Positions 1 to 13,519 of a DNA stretch of 64,000 nt are shown piece by piece. The DNA is taken from NCBI GenBank assembly GCA_011009095.1, contig VTPC01001032.1, positions 73,681-137,680 of the forward strand. Direction: 5' to 3'. How positions within the stretch are numbered: position 1 is the stretch's first letter; each line of letters begins with the position of its first letter. Source of the stretch: Ignelater luminosus (lineage: Eukaryota > Arthropoda > Insecta > Coleoptera > Elateridae). The position numbers and the translations under genes are program-made. The notes beneath the pieces are model-generated. The model was not told the DNA's origin. It did not search any database and worked only from the letters and a program-made list of their open reading frames with translations.

Positions 1-3000
1 TTATTCAAACTCATAGATTAAAACTGTTTAGATCACCTCCTGCGCCAAATCCTCCAGATTATGAAAATTCAAGAAAAATTTCGAATAAATTATAAATAGC
101 GCTAAAATTGACAATATATTGCATTTTTTTATTATTAAAATTTAACTATATTTTTTTTATAAAAACGTTCAAAATATATGTATCTCGGTAAATTGCAGTA
201 TAGAGAACTCCTTCATACAAATTAGCTACCGTGAAAATGATGTTTTATTTGGTAATTTTTTGCAGTATACTGCCACCTTAACAATTTCTGTTACTTTATC
301 AACAGAACGATTTAGGTTATAGCCATCTGAATTTGTCAAACTTTGATATTTTGTAATATAGAATTTAGAAGAGGGTTCTTAGCTATCACTGAAGTTGCCT
401 AATAGTGGATTATAAGGGTAGAGGACAATTCCATTAACACAATACACAATCATACACAAAAGCCAATAAATCGATTATAAGGTTTATCGGACAGAGTCCG
501 TTGTGCGTCCAGTTAAAATAATATGCAACGTCGGCTTGTCTCTAACAACCTCATATTGTGCGACTACAGTGATCAATCGATGAAAGTAGTAAATTAACTT
601 AATTGTATTTGCTACTAGTTGCCACTACTAACATCTTGCTTGTTGTCAGCAGAGGGTACGGAGAAAAAACAACAAAATATAAATTAAGCAAAAGTGTATT
701 TAAATTTATTTTAAAACTCAACAAATTTTTGTTTCGTCTAATTAAATTCTATAAACACAAAATCAAACTTTTAATTAAATATTACTTTAATAAGTATAAT
801 TTAAAAGTTAAAAGTCAAGCTTGAAGTCAAACTTTAAGGTTTGATTCAGACGACGTACTTACAGAACAAAAACCGTTTGAGATGTAACTGCAAGCAAGGT
901 TTAACTTTATGAGTTTACACAGCATGGCAGAAAATAAATTTTATTCAAGTACCATTTACCACAAAAGTTTCTTTTAAATTAAAAATATTCGATTATTAAT
1001 ATAAACAAAAATGTTGTAGCGAGTTTCTGATTGATAACAAAAGACTGACTTTGTTTCCTTGTGCCGTTAATTTGGTTTTGCTAAAGTGAGCCTTGATCAG
1101 GCGAGTTTTTAAAAACCTTGATTATGCCGGCACATTAACGTGACACAGTAATAAATGAGATCTTAGCAACTTTTAACTAATTAATATGTTGAGCCTCAGC
1201 ACGTCACATAAATTGGGATCTCTCTAGGCAGAGATCATTCTTGGGGCAGGATTAATTGTTTACTGAAATGAAAAGAAGTTTTGTAAACATTAAGCATTTA
1301 TTTTGTTGATTATGCAATGCTGTAAAATGGTTTTAATAACGAGGTTTCTATTGCGTTAGACTTGACAACCAAATTTAGAACAAACATCAAAGAATTCTTT
1401 TTAGAGAAAATTCTCTGTTTCTTCTCTGTAGATGCTCTAAAATTATAGAAAAGCTTTAGATAAAAAGCAAAGAGTAAAAAAACGGAAAGTCTTCCTACTT
1501 CAATACCGTTTCTATAGACACGGAATTTCTTATTGACTTTCGGCATGCTACTTTTAATACAACTTTATTACCATCTAAGCGATGTGCTCTCATTTAAATA
1601 GTTTGGATGCAACCTGCTTTTTGATATGAAACTTTTTTGTCGAGGTAGGTTTGCTAGAACAAAATAAAAAATAATCAATAAAAATTAAACCATATATTAT
1701 AATCAATTTCTTGCTTCAAAGATTGAAGTGCTTCAGTTAATATTACTTACAATCGAACATGAGATCTTTTTGACGAAAAGTCTTACGATTAATGTTCATA
1801 GTTACCTTTATTACTCCATCTTAAGCTTGTATTCCATGACATTTTACTTCAAAGTCCCAAAGGAATACACAAGAATCGAAGTAAGTTTATTTGTGTCAGC
1901 CGCTTTGTTCTTGCTTGTCATGTGGGAACTTTAGATTTATCGTAGCCGCACCTTATACTCGCTAGGATGGATTTTCGTAACTACGATTACATAACCAGAC
2001 GGTATTGGAATACAATATGAAACTTTCCACAAACAAGGTAAAAGAATTTCTACTTTTATTTTCTTTTATTGATTTTTCATTGTATTTTTAAAGTTCTGAT
2101 TTGATAAGATTTCTGTGTTGAATAATAGAAAGATGGAAAAATTTCTTAAATTAGTTATAATTAATAGAACGTTATTATACAAGGAATTCTCTCCGGAGAA
2201 GTAGTAATAGAGCTACCTTCAACCGTTAACAGATGTAGACTGGCTCCCTATGGACGAGTCAGTATCAACAACAAAGGGCAACTCCTTTCATTATAAATTC
2301 TTTTCTTCTTCAAAGCAATTTTCCCTTCTGTAAGATAGTCGACAAAGCTGCAAATTTTATTCTACGTATATATTCAAATAGGGTTCTTAATTATTTAGTA
2401 AATTTATTAATCGCTAATACATGCTGCTGCAAATTGAATACATGCAAGCAAATAGGCTTATTCTCTCGCTCAGAACAGATTATCAAAATACGATACATGA
2501 AAACTAATTAACGTTAAGATTAATATCAAATGGTGTTCAAATTAATTCAACGTTTCCTACACTATCGATCTTCATTCTCTTAGATAATTTACAAGAACAT
2601 TAATATATCACTGAAGAACTCTCGGACAGCATCCACGTTGAAATAGACAAGACATTAATCAAGCAAAATAGTTAAATAATTGCAAGTTTATTAACTCAAC
2701 AGGAATTATTGCTTTCAAATATCTAAACAGGTTTTGATAGATATTAATAATTGATTTTACTTCAGAAGACTTGGCAAATCTGTGAAATTACTTTTAATAG
2801 AATTACGTTAATGGTTACTAAAGAAGAAACTGCTAAGCTGAAATGATTTCGGTACCAACTTAAACTTTGTAACATAACCCTGCGTTAAATATTTATAAAC
2901 TCTAGTATAACTAAGAAGCTACTGATCTTAGCCCGGCTAAACTCAGTAGGTGGCATTGAGTGGGGATAAGAAGAAGTCATACATTCAATAAAATACAGAT

Positions 3001-3021
3001 ACTTCATTTAATACATATGTA
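1..3021. other. AT-rich non-coding DNA, no gene recognised
   Basis: Several short open frames exist (for example 1310-1546 minus with an ATG, 603-824, 1728-1934), but none shows a family motif, a plausible splice structure or non-AT-driven composition. Near 2928-2955 a stretch containing TTAGCCC and CTAAACTCAG resembles a stretch at 16958-16980, so a transposon end may lie here. Nothing else can be supported. Confidence 0.5.
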
Positions 3022-3103
3022 TACGAGGGCGGTTCAATAAGTACCCGTGTTAGAAATGAAGACACAATTTTTTTCAAAAAATTTTTTTTTATTTTTCAAC
3101 ATA

Positions 3104-4373
3104 CCAGGTGTATACCTATGAAATGAGACTTTCAGCTATTAGACCACAGATGTCGCTAGGAGTATTTTTAAACTGTCCCAAATGTCTTATTTTTTTCGTC
3201 TGTCATCTGTCAACAATATTCAATTCATTGTTTGTGATGTTTCATACAACAACGCATTTTTTTCGCTCTTAAAAATGTCGAATTTCGTGCCTTCAAACTA
3301 CGATTTGCGGACATCGTTGATTTTCTGTTATCAATTGAAGAAAAACGCTTCTCAAGCTCATCAAATGCTTATAGAAGCTTACGGTGGACATGCTCTAAGC
3401 AGAGCACAGTGCTTCAGGTGGTTTGAAAAATTCCAAAGTGGTGATTTTAACGTGGAGAACGAGGAACGTGGCCGGCCACCGAAAAAGTTTGAGGACACCG
3501 AATTGCAAGCATTGTTGAATGAAGATGATGGTCAAACGCAAGAAATGATGGCAGAGCAGTTGGGAATGACCCCAAAAACCATTTGCAAACGTTTGAAAGA
3601 CATGGGCATGATTTTAAAGGTCGGAAGATGGGTGCCGCATGAACTTACTGAAAGGCAGCAAGAGAACCGAAAAACCACTTGTGAAATGCTGCTCTCCCGG
3701 TTCAAAAGGAAGTCTTTTCTGCATCGAATCGTTACGGGTGTATTTCTCCAATCCCAAGCGTAAACGATCGTATGGTCCGCCCGGCCACAAGCCAAAATCA
3801 ACGGCCAAACCAAATCGCTTCGGCCGCAAGGCAATGCTGTGTGTTTTCTGGGATCAGCATGGTATGATTTGGTACGAGCTATTAAAACCAGGTGAAACAG
3901 TTGACGGTGCACGCTACCAACGACAATTGGCCGATTTGAACAGCGCTATACACCGAAAACGCCCAGAATATGCCGATCGGCGTCACAAAGTAATTTTTCT
4001 TGATGACAATGCACCACCACATCGAACAAGAGCGACCCGGGAATTGGTGGAGACGTACGATTGGGAACCGCTGGTGCATGCGGCTTACTCACCAGACTTG
4101 GCGCCTTCCGATTATCATTTGTTTGCATCGATGGGCCACGCACTTTCCGAGCAGCGCTTCAATTCTCACGAAGAAGCCAAAAAATGGCTCGATGATTGGT
4201 TTGCGGCCAAAGACGGCCAATTTGTTTGGCGCGGCATTCACAAATTGCCTGGGAGATGGGTAAAATGTGTCGCTAGCGATGGCTATTATTTTCAAGATTA
4301 AATTTGTAACCCTTTTTTTTAATAAACGTTTAAAATTGAAAAAAAAGTCTCATTTCATAGGTATACACCTATG
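3104..4373 (+). mobile_element. Mariner element (inner), nested in the outer mariner
   Basis: The left end reads CCAGGTGTATACCTATGAAA and the right end, inward from 4373, CATAGGTGTATACCTATGAA; both continue ATGAGACTTT. TA copies at 3102-3103 and 4374-4375 are the duplicated target, and that TA belongs to a codon of the outer transposase, which fixes the insertion exactly. At 1270 bp it is full length for a mariner. It is on the plus strand, opposite to its host. The TIR sequence and protein differ clearly from the outer element, so this is a different subfamily (perhaps rosa- or vertumnana-like, not certain). It must be younger than the outer element as an insertion, although its gene has already lost function. 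Confidence 0.94.
3275..4301 (+). pseudogene. Mariner transposase with a small frameshifting deletion (inner)
   Basis: I start it at the ATG at 3275 (MSNFVPSNYD). An in-frame ATG at 3182 would add 31 residues not expected in the family. The first 155 residues include the N-terminal helix-turn-helix, a GRPPK motif and the WVPHEL linker typical of mariners, and end in HRIVTG at 3739. The next base breaks the frame; the protein resumes at 3741 as YFSNPKRK in another frame and runs to TAA at 4301. The family normally has about five residues, including the first catalytic aspartate (GDEKW-like), between these two parts, so a deletion of about 14 nt is inferred. The other two acidic residues remain: LDDNAPPH and APSD, 34 residues apart (DD34D). 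With the first catalytic residue gone, the copy cannot make an active enzyme. Confidence 0.92.
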
Positions 4374-5591
4374 TAGTCTCCTTTTAGAAATATACACTTC
4401 TCCCAACGTTCCTGCCATTTTTTTAACCCCTTCAAAAAATAGGATTTGTCGAACTCTCCAAAATACGCCTCTATCTCGGCGATGACTTCCTCGTTTGAGC
4501 TAAATTTTTTTCCCGCGAGCCATTTCTTCATGTTAGGAAACAAGAAAAAGTCGCAGGGAGCCAGATCGGGTAAATACGGGGGGTGCGGCAGCAATTCATA
4601 ACGCAATTCATGCAGTTTGGCGGCGACAACTCCGGATGAATGTGCTGGTGCGTTATCGCGGTGAAACAGCACCTTCTTTTTCGCCAAATGCGGCCGTGTC
4701 TCCTTCAATTTTTTGTCGAAGCTGTCTAATAACTCACTGTAGTATTGTCCAGTGATCGTTCTTTCTTTTTCTAAAAAATCCATGAGGATGACGCCGTTCG
4801 CATCCCAAAAAATCGTTGCCATGACCTTTCCGGCCGATGGAACCATCTTCGCCTGCTTTGGAGCAGATTCACCGGGAGAAATCCATTGTTTTGATTGTTG
4901 CTTAAGTTCTGGTGTGTAATGATGAATCCAGGTTTCATCAACGGTGACAACTCGACGCAAAAACTCCTTCCGATTTCGCTTAAATTGCTCCAAACACTGC
5001 TTCGAAGTTAACAGCCGCATCCGCTTGTTGTCCACAGTTAGCAATCGCGGCACCCATCGCGCCGACAATTTTTTCATCGCCAACTTATCATGTAAAATAT
5101 TAATTGCCGTTACGGTCGACACACCTACGACCTCTGCTATTTCACGCACTTTCGTTCGTCGATCAGCGGGAATCAGCTCGTGGACTTTTTGAATGATTTC
5201 CTCGGTAACCACGTCTGCCGGGCGTCCTGGTCGCTCCTCATCAAAAACGGATGTTCGCCCACGTTTAAATTCGTTGAACCAATATCTAACTGTGGTCATA
5301 GATGGCGAAGTGTCCCCATAAACAGCTTCCAACTTTGCTTTTATCTCCTCGTATTTTTTCCCATCCAAAAACAGAAAGCGGATTACCGAACGATGCTGCT
5401 CTTTTTCCATCTTAGCTAAAATCACGAAACACGTCTTACTCAAATGGCTGTCAAATCCAAACTAACCTATCAATCAGTCTGCAATTTGTTATACCGTCGT
5501 TTGATAGATGGCAGCACACGATGATAACACCAACTTCCCTCAGAAACGCCTTCTGTCGTCAAACACGGGTACTTACTGAACCGCCCTGGTA

Positions 5592-8500
5592 TATATATTA
5601 AAGGAACCGATCATTAAAGGTGCCAGGCTTTCCAAAGGAAAAAGCCACACCCACCTACAAGAATTTTAACAAAACGAGTAAAGATTAGTACTATTAAACT
5701 TTCAAACAGTCAATAAAATTAATAATCTAAATCTTCAGAGACAAATTCTATAAATAAGTTAAATCTTATCACTTAAAGCAGTCGATTTATATATACAATT
5801 GAATGTCATAAAATTTAAAATCAAATTTGAAAATTAAGAATTTCTACAAAAGAGAAATTCATGAATGTACAATAAAAAATATATTTTTTGAACCAGAAAC
5901 CTATGAAACGGTAATAGTGGAGAAAAGAACAGGCTTACCACAAGTCCGATACCCCGAATTTACATCGCTGTAATTAGAGACGGATGGAACCTGAAACAAA
6001 CTACACGGAAAAACCAACTCCTCTTCCTAAACATGCTATCAACTTTGTCTTAATGCATTTAAGTGAATTAAGATAAAATATAAAAATGAAAAATATAGGG
6101 GCTAGATTAACACCTAAAGTACCGTGGTGGATATAAGTTGTCCACCGTACCAGAGAAAAAAATCGATACCTAATAGCCGCGGTGGGCAACACATGGATGG
6201 CTCCCGGCACTTCTCTCGTATACAGTCGTGGTACCCTGTATTCGTCACCTATAATGGCTTAAAAGTGTATTAGTAGATTCCCAATATATCAAGGATCAAT
6301 TTTCTATGCTTGACATCTCCGTGCGGTGCACACAAGTTGCGCACAAGAACTATAAAGTTGGTGTTTCTTGTCAGTTTTTGTAACAGCAGATATTTATAAA
6401 TAAAACTGCAAATAATTCAACCAAAATCACAGATAGAATTAAAAAAACTTATATTATTATAAAGACATACCTTATACCTCACAGAATCAGTTGGTTTGCT
6501 TCTCCTACATTTTGTTTTTCATTCAAGAAACTTGCGGCCTGTGTGTAGACTATCATTTCCTGCCCTGAAGTAGAGGCATGCAAAAAGAAATGTTTATTTT
6601 AAGACAGTTTGTGCTCCCCCCCTCTATGAGCGTGGTTTAGAATTACCGTGCGCAGATTGAAAACCAGGAACACAAAAGATCAAAGTACCGCCCTCGAGTG
6701 ACCCAACTGATTTCGTGAGGTATGAACTGTGGTAAAGATAACACGTACAAAAATACAAAGGAACGTTTTAATTATTCTCAAAATCCTAGGAAATGACCTT
6801 ACTACGTAGAAACTTCAAAAACTACAAAAATTCTAATAAGCTGAGCAATAAAAAAAAGTTGAGACACCAAACTAGTAAACAATTATACACAACTTAATTT
6901 GACCATCTCAAAGAAACACTATACAAAAATGTCTCTGATAAACTTTGCATCGAGATCTAGTTTTGGGTGTCTTTCTCTTAATTTCTAGCCTTTCTACTAA
7001 GTATACATGCCAAATGTCATCCTTTTAACTATTCTTGCTTTCACTCTACAATTCTTTTTGCCAAATCTGAAAACGTTTTGGTACTGCCATTGGCAATTGG
7101 GAAATTCGTTTTGACACTTATTATACACAAGACTACTGCAGGAATGACACTGCAAACACGGTTTCGATATCTAGCAAACGCCCTCACCTTACGCAACCCT
7201 TACACACTCGAACAACGGCAGGATATCTCCAAAATCAGTTCCTCTACCCAAATTCATTAATTCTAAGCAACACGGTCTTACCTGCGTCCTCCTTCTGCTA
7301 ACAGGTACGCAGGGACGGTGCAAAGTTCCTGTTAGGCCCTGGAGAGATGATATACACACTATGCAATCAGATAAAGAGTCTTCAAATTCTAGAAAATGGC
7401 TATACTCAAAGCGCCCTGCTTTTGCCCTTTTACCTGCTCATTCTCCGAACCTAAGCAGTGATCAGTAAAAACTTACCCATAGATCAGTGTAAAGCCAAAG
7501 AAACTAGCTAGGCTTTTTGGACAACAATTGCCTACCGTGACCAGTATAGAAGAAACGTACATTACTGGCCGTAGTGGCTAAACGTGGATAGCAAGAAAAA
7601 TCATTGATAATTCGCAAAATAAAAATATCTGGGAACGCAAAGCATAACCTCAATTTTGACCATATTTTAAAAAACTAAAAGTATACGTTTTATTATTTTT
7701 TGATGTAGAATACGATTCTAAAGTTAAAAAAAAATTTAAAATTTATGTCTTTAATTTTTGATGTCCAAATCTGAAATCAAAATTTCAAGATTTAAAAAAA
7801 ATGCGAACACACAGACAGACAGACAGACTTCGCAAATTCAGTCACGACTTCTATAGAAGTTCGTTGAAAATGTTTTTCCATATAAAGGCCAAGTTCATTG
7901 TAGACCAAGTTAGTAAAAACAAACCCTGTGACGACTAGAACTTGTTTATGTTCAAATCTATGGTGGCACTTTAGGTGTTAAATTTAATAAATTTAAATTA
8001 TAGAAATTCAAAAAATTAACGACCATGTTGATAAAGTAGTACCAGCTACTAAGATGTACACCAGATGCACAGCAAATTCATTTGGAACTAAGATTCAAAC
8101 CAGATAACTTGATTGGGAAAACTCAGTGAAATCGATGCATCAGTGTCACAAATACCGACAGCTAAACTGCCTAGAGAAAACTTCCGCTCTACCAAGTCTT
8201 CCATGTGCGACGCGGATCTCAATTAACCTCCGAGGTAAACTCCCTCCAACGGAAATTACGGATCTCGAAAATTAAATATTGCAGTAATAAACAGAAGACT
8301 TGCAAAATAATGTTTGATAACCCACAACATGATCAAGTAGCAATATTAAAGTAACAATCTATAAAATCCTACCTCCCACGAGGACATAATTGTAATTAAC
8401 ATTTAAAAGAAATGAAACCAATTAAGCTTTACATATGGGCTGGTACAGAAATCCTAACTTCAATTCATTTTGGCTCAACCAAAAGCAAAAACATGGGTTA

Positions 8501-9700
8501 CCTTTAGAGAAATGAAAAGTAAGAACTAACATCTACCAAGCTACATCTGACCACTTATTTGAATATCATATACAAAACGTAGGAAAAGTTGAGACATAAC
8601 AATTAAAAGTGGAATCTAAATTACAATTACCAAATTGTGATAAGTTAAATCCAACCCTTATCAAATTGCTAACCAGATCTATAATGATGTATAATCAACC
8701 AGAAACACAAACCACAGCTGCAAGAGTTCAACATAATGCAATAATAAAAATTAAATATTTGAAGAAATATACCCCGTGTCCCGCTTGCTGCAATAAATGA
8801 AATGGAAAAGTTCGTCAACCCTAAATTGATTTTAAAATTAAAAAAGCTAAAAAAATAACCAATTGATTAGTGTAAACTTACAAGTATTACAAGAACTTCT
8901 TCAACGAGATAAATCTACAGAAAAAATACAAAATACACCGACAGCACCAATTAAATGGAACACATGTAACGGAAACAAAAGTGACCGTTACATCTTAAAA
9001 TAGTAGATCTGGTCTGTTAGTTGATAAGTATCTAAAAACTTCAAGCTGCACACATTAGAATAGTAGATCACGTCAATTCAAAATCATTCAGACACCTTTT
9101 AAAAGCCTTCACTTCATTCTACGGCGTCTAAGATTTGTACATATTTGTGATTGATTTATCATAAAACTAGTGAAGCCCTAAGATTTAGATACCCCAAAAC
9201 CCCTGCTGAGAATGAAGCCTTACATATCTTCAGTTAGAAAGCTTTTTGTCTATTGATGCAATTTAACTGTATTTTGAATCAAATTTTGATAAATGCACGC
9301 CCCTTCCAGGTGTGTCTAGCAGGGGCGTTATACTAAGTAGGACTGACGTCCTTTTATCTTATCTTAGACTACGTTTTATGTTTCTAAATACCAGAAATTC
9401 ACGACTCAGCCTAGCAGCCAAATAGCCGAGATCCACCAATTGCCTTCTCAGAATGAATCCTTGTGCCCAATTAGAAAGACAATGAACTTTATGTGCTTAT
9501 CTAAATGCCTTGGTCAAACAGTTGATTTTTTTGGTTTCTATATCCATATTGTACCATCACTGCATGATTAAAAAGCATTTTGGTCCAAAACATTTCTTTG
9601 TTTGAAAATTAATCATCTCTATTTAAGTATGCAAGCGCAAATACTGCTCTAATTTCTTTATGTGCTTCGGTTACAAGTAGGTTTCATTAAAGGGCTACTC
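5592..9700. other. Long AT-rich intergenic DNA
   Basis: No gene can be supported. Open frames such as 6001-6210, 7078-7260 (TTG start) and 8609-8800 show no domain or motif. Somewhat GC-richer patches at 7260-7560 and 8100-8270 could be decayed transposon coding DNA, but I recognise no family. Around 9195-9240 and 9440-9480 there are two loosely similar stretches (GAGAATGAAGCC and AGAATGAATCC, each followed by TTAGAAAG), which may be an old direct duplication. Confidence 0.45.
7808..7828 (+). repeat. Short (ACAG)n microsatellite
   Basis: About four to five tandem ACAG units, ACACACAGACAGACAGACAG, followed by ACTTCGCAAATTCAG. It is a simple repeat in otherwise non-coding DNA. Confidence 0.75.
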
Positions 9701-12700
9701 TTGAGAGTCTACGTGTAGTTCTAACAGAATCGAAAAAACAATAAGAAAGGTGAGTAGTTACATACTTCTATCTCAAGTTGTGAACGTTTTTTTGTTTTCA
9801 GTATTTAATTGGCTTGGTTTTAAACTTTAACTTTATTTTATATTTGAGATCACGCAAAATTTAAATTTCCTCTTTCAATATCCTAATGCACCGTTAGGAA
9901 ATTTATTTATCACTTGCCTGTTTTTGTCACATTCTTTTTGACATAAAATCATTTTTGTTAGGTTTTCATTTAATGGAATAAATGGATAGTTAACAATGAA
10001 TATACCTATCATTACAATCATGAAACTTTTAATCCTTAAAAAGCGGTTTCTGCCTTGCTCAGCTTTACATTAAATGTATTGTAATTTTTAATGTAGGTAA
10101 CTTTTTTTTAATTATGATAACATTTGTGTAATTTTGAATTTATTTACTGAAAGTACAAGATGTGAAGTGAAATGCAGCAGAAGTTTGCTAATAAGATTTT
10201 AAGTTAGATATTAACTCAGTTTGCATGTAAATAATAATAAAAAGAATTGAAATATCTAAATTGGTTGTTTATATTTTATATAGTAACTGATATTGACAGC
10301 AGATTAACTTGATGTATGTAACTGTGAAATTAGGAGACTGTAAAGAGAGTTGCAAGAAATTATAAAATGTCATCTAAACTTTGAACTCAATATATATTCA
10401 GTTTAATTTAATTATTCTACAAAGATAACCTAAAATGCCAGTAAACTTAATCTAAACTTAAGTAGTTGTTGGAAGATATAATTGAAAAAACTCCCGAAAA
10501 ACTTATTCCTAAGATTATTGCTGTCCGACCCTTTTTTTCCATTTCTTTGTTAAAAAAGTTTCCTGTTTACTTTTATGTGATGGCTTTAGACATTTATATT
10601 TTCTTTATTAAATCTTGGAAGAAAAGGAACAAATTTATATAAAAAGGAGAGCATACGCGGTTTGCATATTTTATGTTTAATATGCATATTCCGAAAATAT
10701 GTGACTTCCGAAACGTTTCTTCAGTAAAAATTAAATTTCCGGTGAACTTTCATCATGGGAATTTGTATCGAAATACGAAGAATACAAATAATGCGCGTAA
10801 GGAAGGAATAGCATACTATCTATAAAATGTAGGGTAATATGATTCGAATTATTATGAGAAAGCAGTAGGTAACATTATCCATATTATAAACTAAGTTACG
10901 TCAAAATTTACTTATCTTAACAATAAAGTTTCATTTTTTAATTTTCTTAATAAAACTAGTTTTTTTGTTATTGTCATCAATTAATCTGAGAGCAGTTAAA
11001 GCAGTTTTCTCCGAGAGTTTTTACTTCCAAGAGGTGGAAACCTTTTAAACTAACTGCAGACTTTGGTCTAGGGTTCGTTTAAAAGCAAAGTAATCACCAA
11101 GACGTTATATATTTTGTGTTCTATTTATTTTGCGTTACAAGAACCTGCTGAAGTTTTAAGAATCAAACGGAGGAGTTTTAGAACAACTCCAAGACCTATT
11201 CTTAGCAGCTGCTTTTAAAATTAAATCATCGTAAAGCGTTTAGAAAACCGTGAAATAACTAGATTTACTAACTGTACTAACTTACTAAACAACTTAATCA
11301 ACTACTTTATTTAAATGCAAAACAGTAAAACGTAAAAGCTTAACATACACGAGTTGGAAAGCTTTAGAGCTTATGTTAGTTGTATGTACAAGCACACTTG
11401 GGATTATCATATTTACATAACCAAATATGTTGAATGTTTTTCTGTAAGTTTTAAATATTTTTTTATTATTTATTGCTTAGAGCTATTACATTTAAATAGA
11501 AATTTTAACAATTTTGTTACAATTAACTTTTTTATTTCAAGTAGTCTTAAATATTCAAGAAGCGTTTTTAAGCCGTTAAAGAAGAAAGAAACGCCTATGC
11601 TGTAACTTTTTTATATTAGCTTTAATTACGGTAAATCGCGTTAAGTTAATAAGAAAAATGACCACTTTGTATTAATTATAATGCGAACAGTGTTTTAGTG
11701 TTGGTATGTACGCGGTCGCGTTTCCTTGAATTCAGGGAATCTATAGAATTTATTAGGATCGTATATCAGAGATATTTCCGCAGCTGCTCTGGAAAATTTA
11801 AGAGCCATATGTGACACAACATTGCACCAGAAATTAACTCGTGGAGTTCCGCAGCCTGTACAAGTTTTAAAAATGGTAACTACGTGCTGCTTACGTAAAA
11901 AACTTAATAAAAGAAACATAAAATAAAACTTTCTAATAATATAAAGTTTTGTTCATTAGCCTACATAATATACTTAAAAGATTCTTTCTTGTATCTAACT
12001 TTACGATACTTACAGAAAATTTTCCAGATAAAAATATACTATGCTTGGCACTTTGAAAGTTGAACATTATGTAAAAAAAAACTATAATTCCGGCGGCAAT
12101 ATTATAAAATGAAATGTAAAATATAAAATGGCACGACTGTTGCTCCATTTTCTACTACTTATTTCTTTGATAATTCAGAAATTGCTCTTATATTCACTAA
12201 ATTTTAAATCAAGATGAATTTGCTTAGTAGAATTAAATTCGGAAAAATGAAGCAACTTAGTTTAAATTCTAGACCGATGAACTGAAAATGTAAGCAATAT
12301 TTTTCAGGATAGATTCCAATGAATATTTAAAGTTGTGGATAACATTTAAAACTTATAAGAAATCCGAAAACCGTAGACTTATGAAATAGAATAGCCTCAG
12401 CAATGTCTCAGATTTAATAGCAAAACGATTCAAACATTTTAAAAGCAGAATAAGACAAAACACTCATAAGTTTGCCAAATAGCATCAAACAAACATCCCA
12501 AATTGGTACTGATTTGGGTTACCAACAACCAACCATAAGCATTTTTCAGAAAAGTGACTTACTAATTATTAACATTTATAGAACAGCTGATATACATCAC
12601 CTCGTCATCAGCTTCTTAGACCTGTTGAGCTTTACAGACTTTTTGGTTTCAGCAATTTGGGTTCTGACTCAAATTATGTTCTAAGGTCTAACAAGAACCA

Positions 12701-13480
12701 AATATAAAATACAAATAAAGTACGCCTACTACTTAGAGCAAAACCATAGATAAGAAGATTTAAACTGCTTACTGCCAAGATTATGGATCGCTTTGCAACC
12801 AAATAAAATGTTTGAACTTTTGATTTAGGTCAAGTTTAAAGGCATCAGTCCTTAACGTCAGTCATCGGAATACTTACAACTCAATAACAGGCCAAAATTA
12901 TTGGCCCTTGGCCATAGGGAGGGGCGTACCTTTTTGGTGTTCCGAAATTCGTATTATAAAAACTTTCAATAATATGCAACCAAATGTTTAAGTCTTAATA
13001 TGCATTTTAAACATATTTTTACAATTTTTAAGAAATTTGGAAAAATAACTGTGAAAAAAGTGTACTTTTTCGCATAAGATGTTAATTAAAAAAACAAAGA
13101 CCACGCGAGTCTTTTTGACGTTTTGATTTTAGGAATTAGGATAAAAGGACTGATAAAATGACGCAAATTTCAAATGGTTAGGGTTGGATACGATAAGTGA
13201 CATTTTCCGTTTACGGTTTTTCCTGTTTTACATGGAACCGCTCATGTCTAGCGTTGTGGCGTTTTCACCAAACTCTTGTATTTCGCCACTTTACGAAAAT
13301 TTATAAACGCCAGATAGTTAGAATTTGTGGAAAAACTACACTTTTTCATAATTTCCCACACCTAGCTCGTTGAAATTTTCACCGGAGTAGCTAAATACCT
13401 TTCTGCATCGATGTGTAACAGCGCCAAAAAGTTAGGTTTCAGGTCTTCTTTTTCTGTCAGTCGCTCTTGTACTATTATAA
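9700..13480. other. AT-rich intergenic DNA
   Basis: No convincing gene. A short frame on the plus strand around 11745-11937 and its antisense frame (11695-11919 minus) stand out slightly in composition, but I recognise no family. 13080-13400 is less AT-rich and precedes the mariner relic; it could be part of an older element. Confidence 0.4.
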
Positions 13481-13519
13481 AATCAAGGAAAAATTCTAAA
13501 AATTATTCTTGAAGAAATA

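Larger units (their letters stand above)
3089..5410 (-). pseudogene. Mariner DD34D transposase, disrupted only by a nested mariner
   Basis: The transposase cuts and pastes its own element. I start it at the ATG at 5410 because mariner proteins begin MEK-; the open frame extends 11 codons further only through a TTG. The frame runs 346 codons without a defect and carries two helix-turn-helix regions in the first ~115 residues around a GRP motif (62-64), then D158 in TVDETWIHH, D252 in HRDNAPAH and D287 in APCD; 34 residues separate the last two, the DD34D signature. YSPDLAP is YLPDLAP here. At 4375 the frame meets the inner element, which was inserted at the TA of a tyrosine codon. The remaining codons (rest of Tyr, then V, E, K and TAA) lie at 3089-3103 on the other side, giving 349 codons. 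As it stands, the frame reads five inner-element codons and stops at 4355. Confidence 0.93.
3024..5589 (-). mobile_element. Mariner element (outer), split by a second mariner
   Basis: Both ends are visible. The left end at 3024 reads CGAGGGCGGTTCAATAAG and the right end, read inward from 5589, CCAGGGCGGTTCAGTAAG; the match continues through about 28 bp. TA dinucleotides flank it at 3022-3023 and 5590-5591, the target duplication expected for mariners. Total length is 2566 bp, but removing the inner element and one TA copy leaves about 1.29 kb, the usual size of a complete mariner. The single transposase gene runs on the minus strand. The TIRs differ slightly, so the copy is not brand new, but its reading frame has no stop or frameshift before the insertion point. 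Confidence 0.95.

Noticed and set aside
3532..4295. Several open frames on the minus strand and in alternative plus frames here
   Set aside because: They are antisense or shifted readings of the inner mariner transposase.
11695..11937. Open frames on both strands
   Set aside because: The plus frame faintly recalled a transposase exon, but no conserved block could be named.
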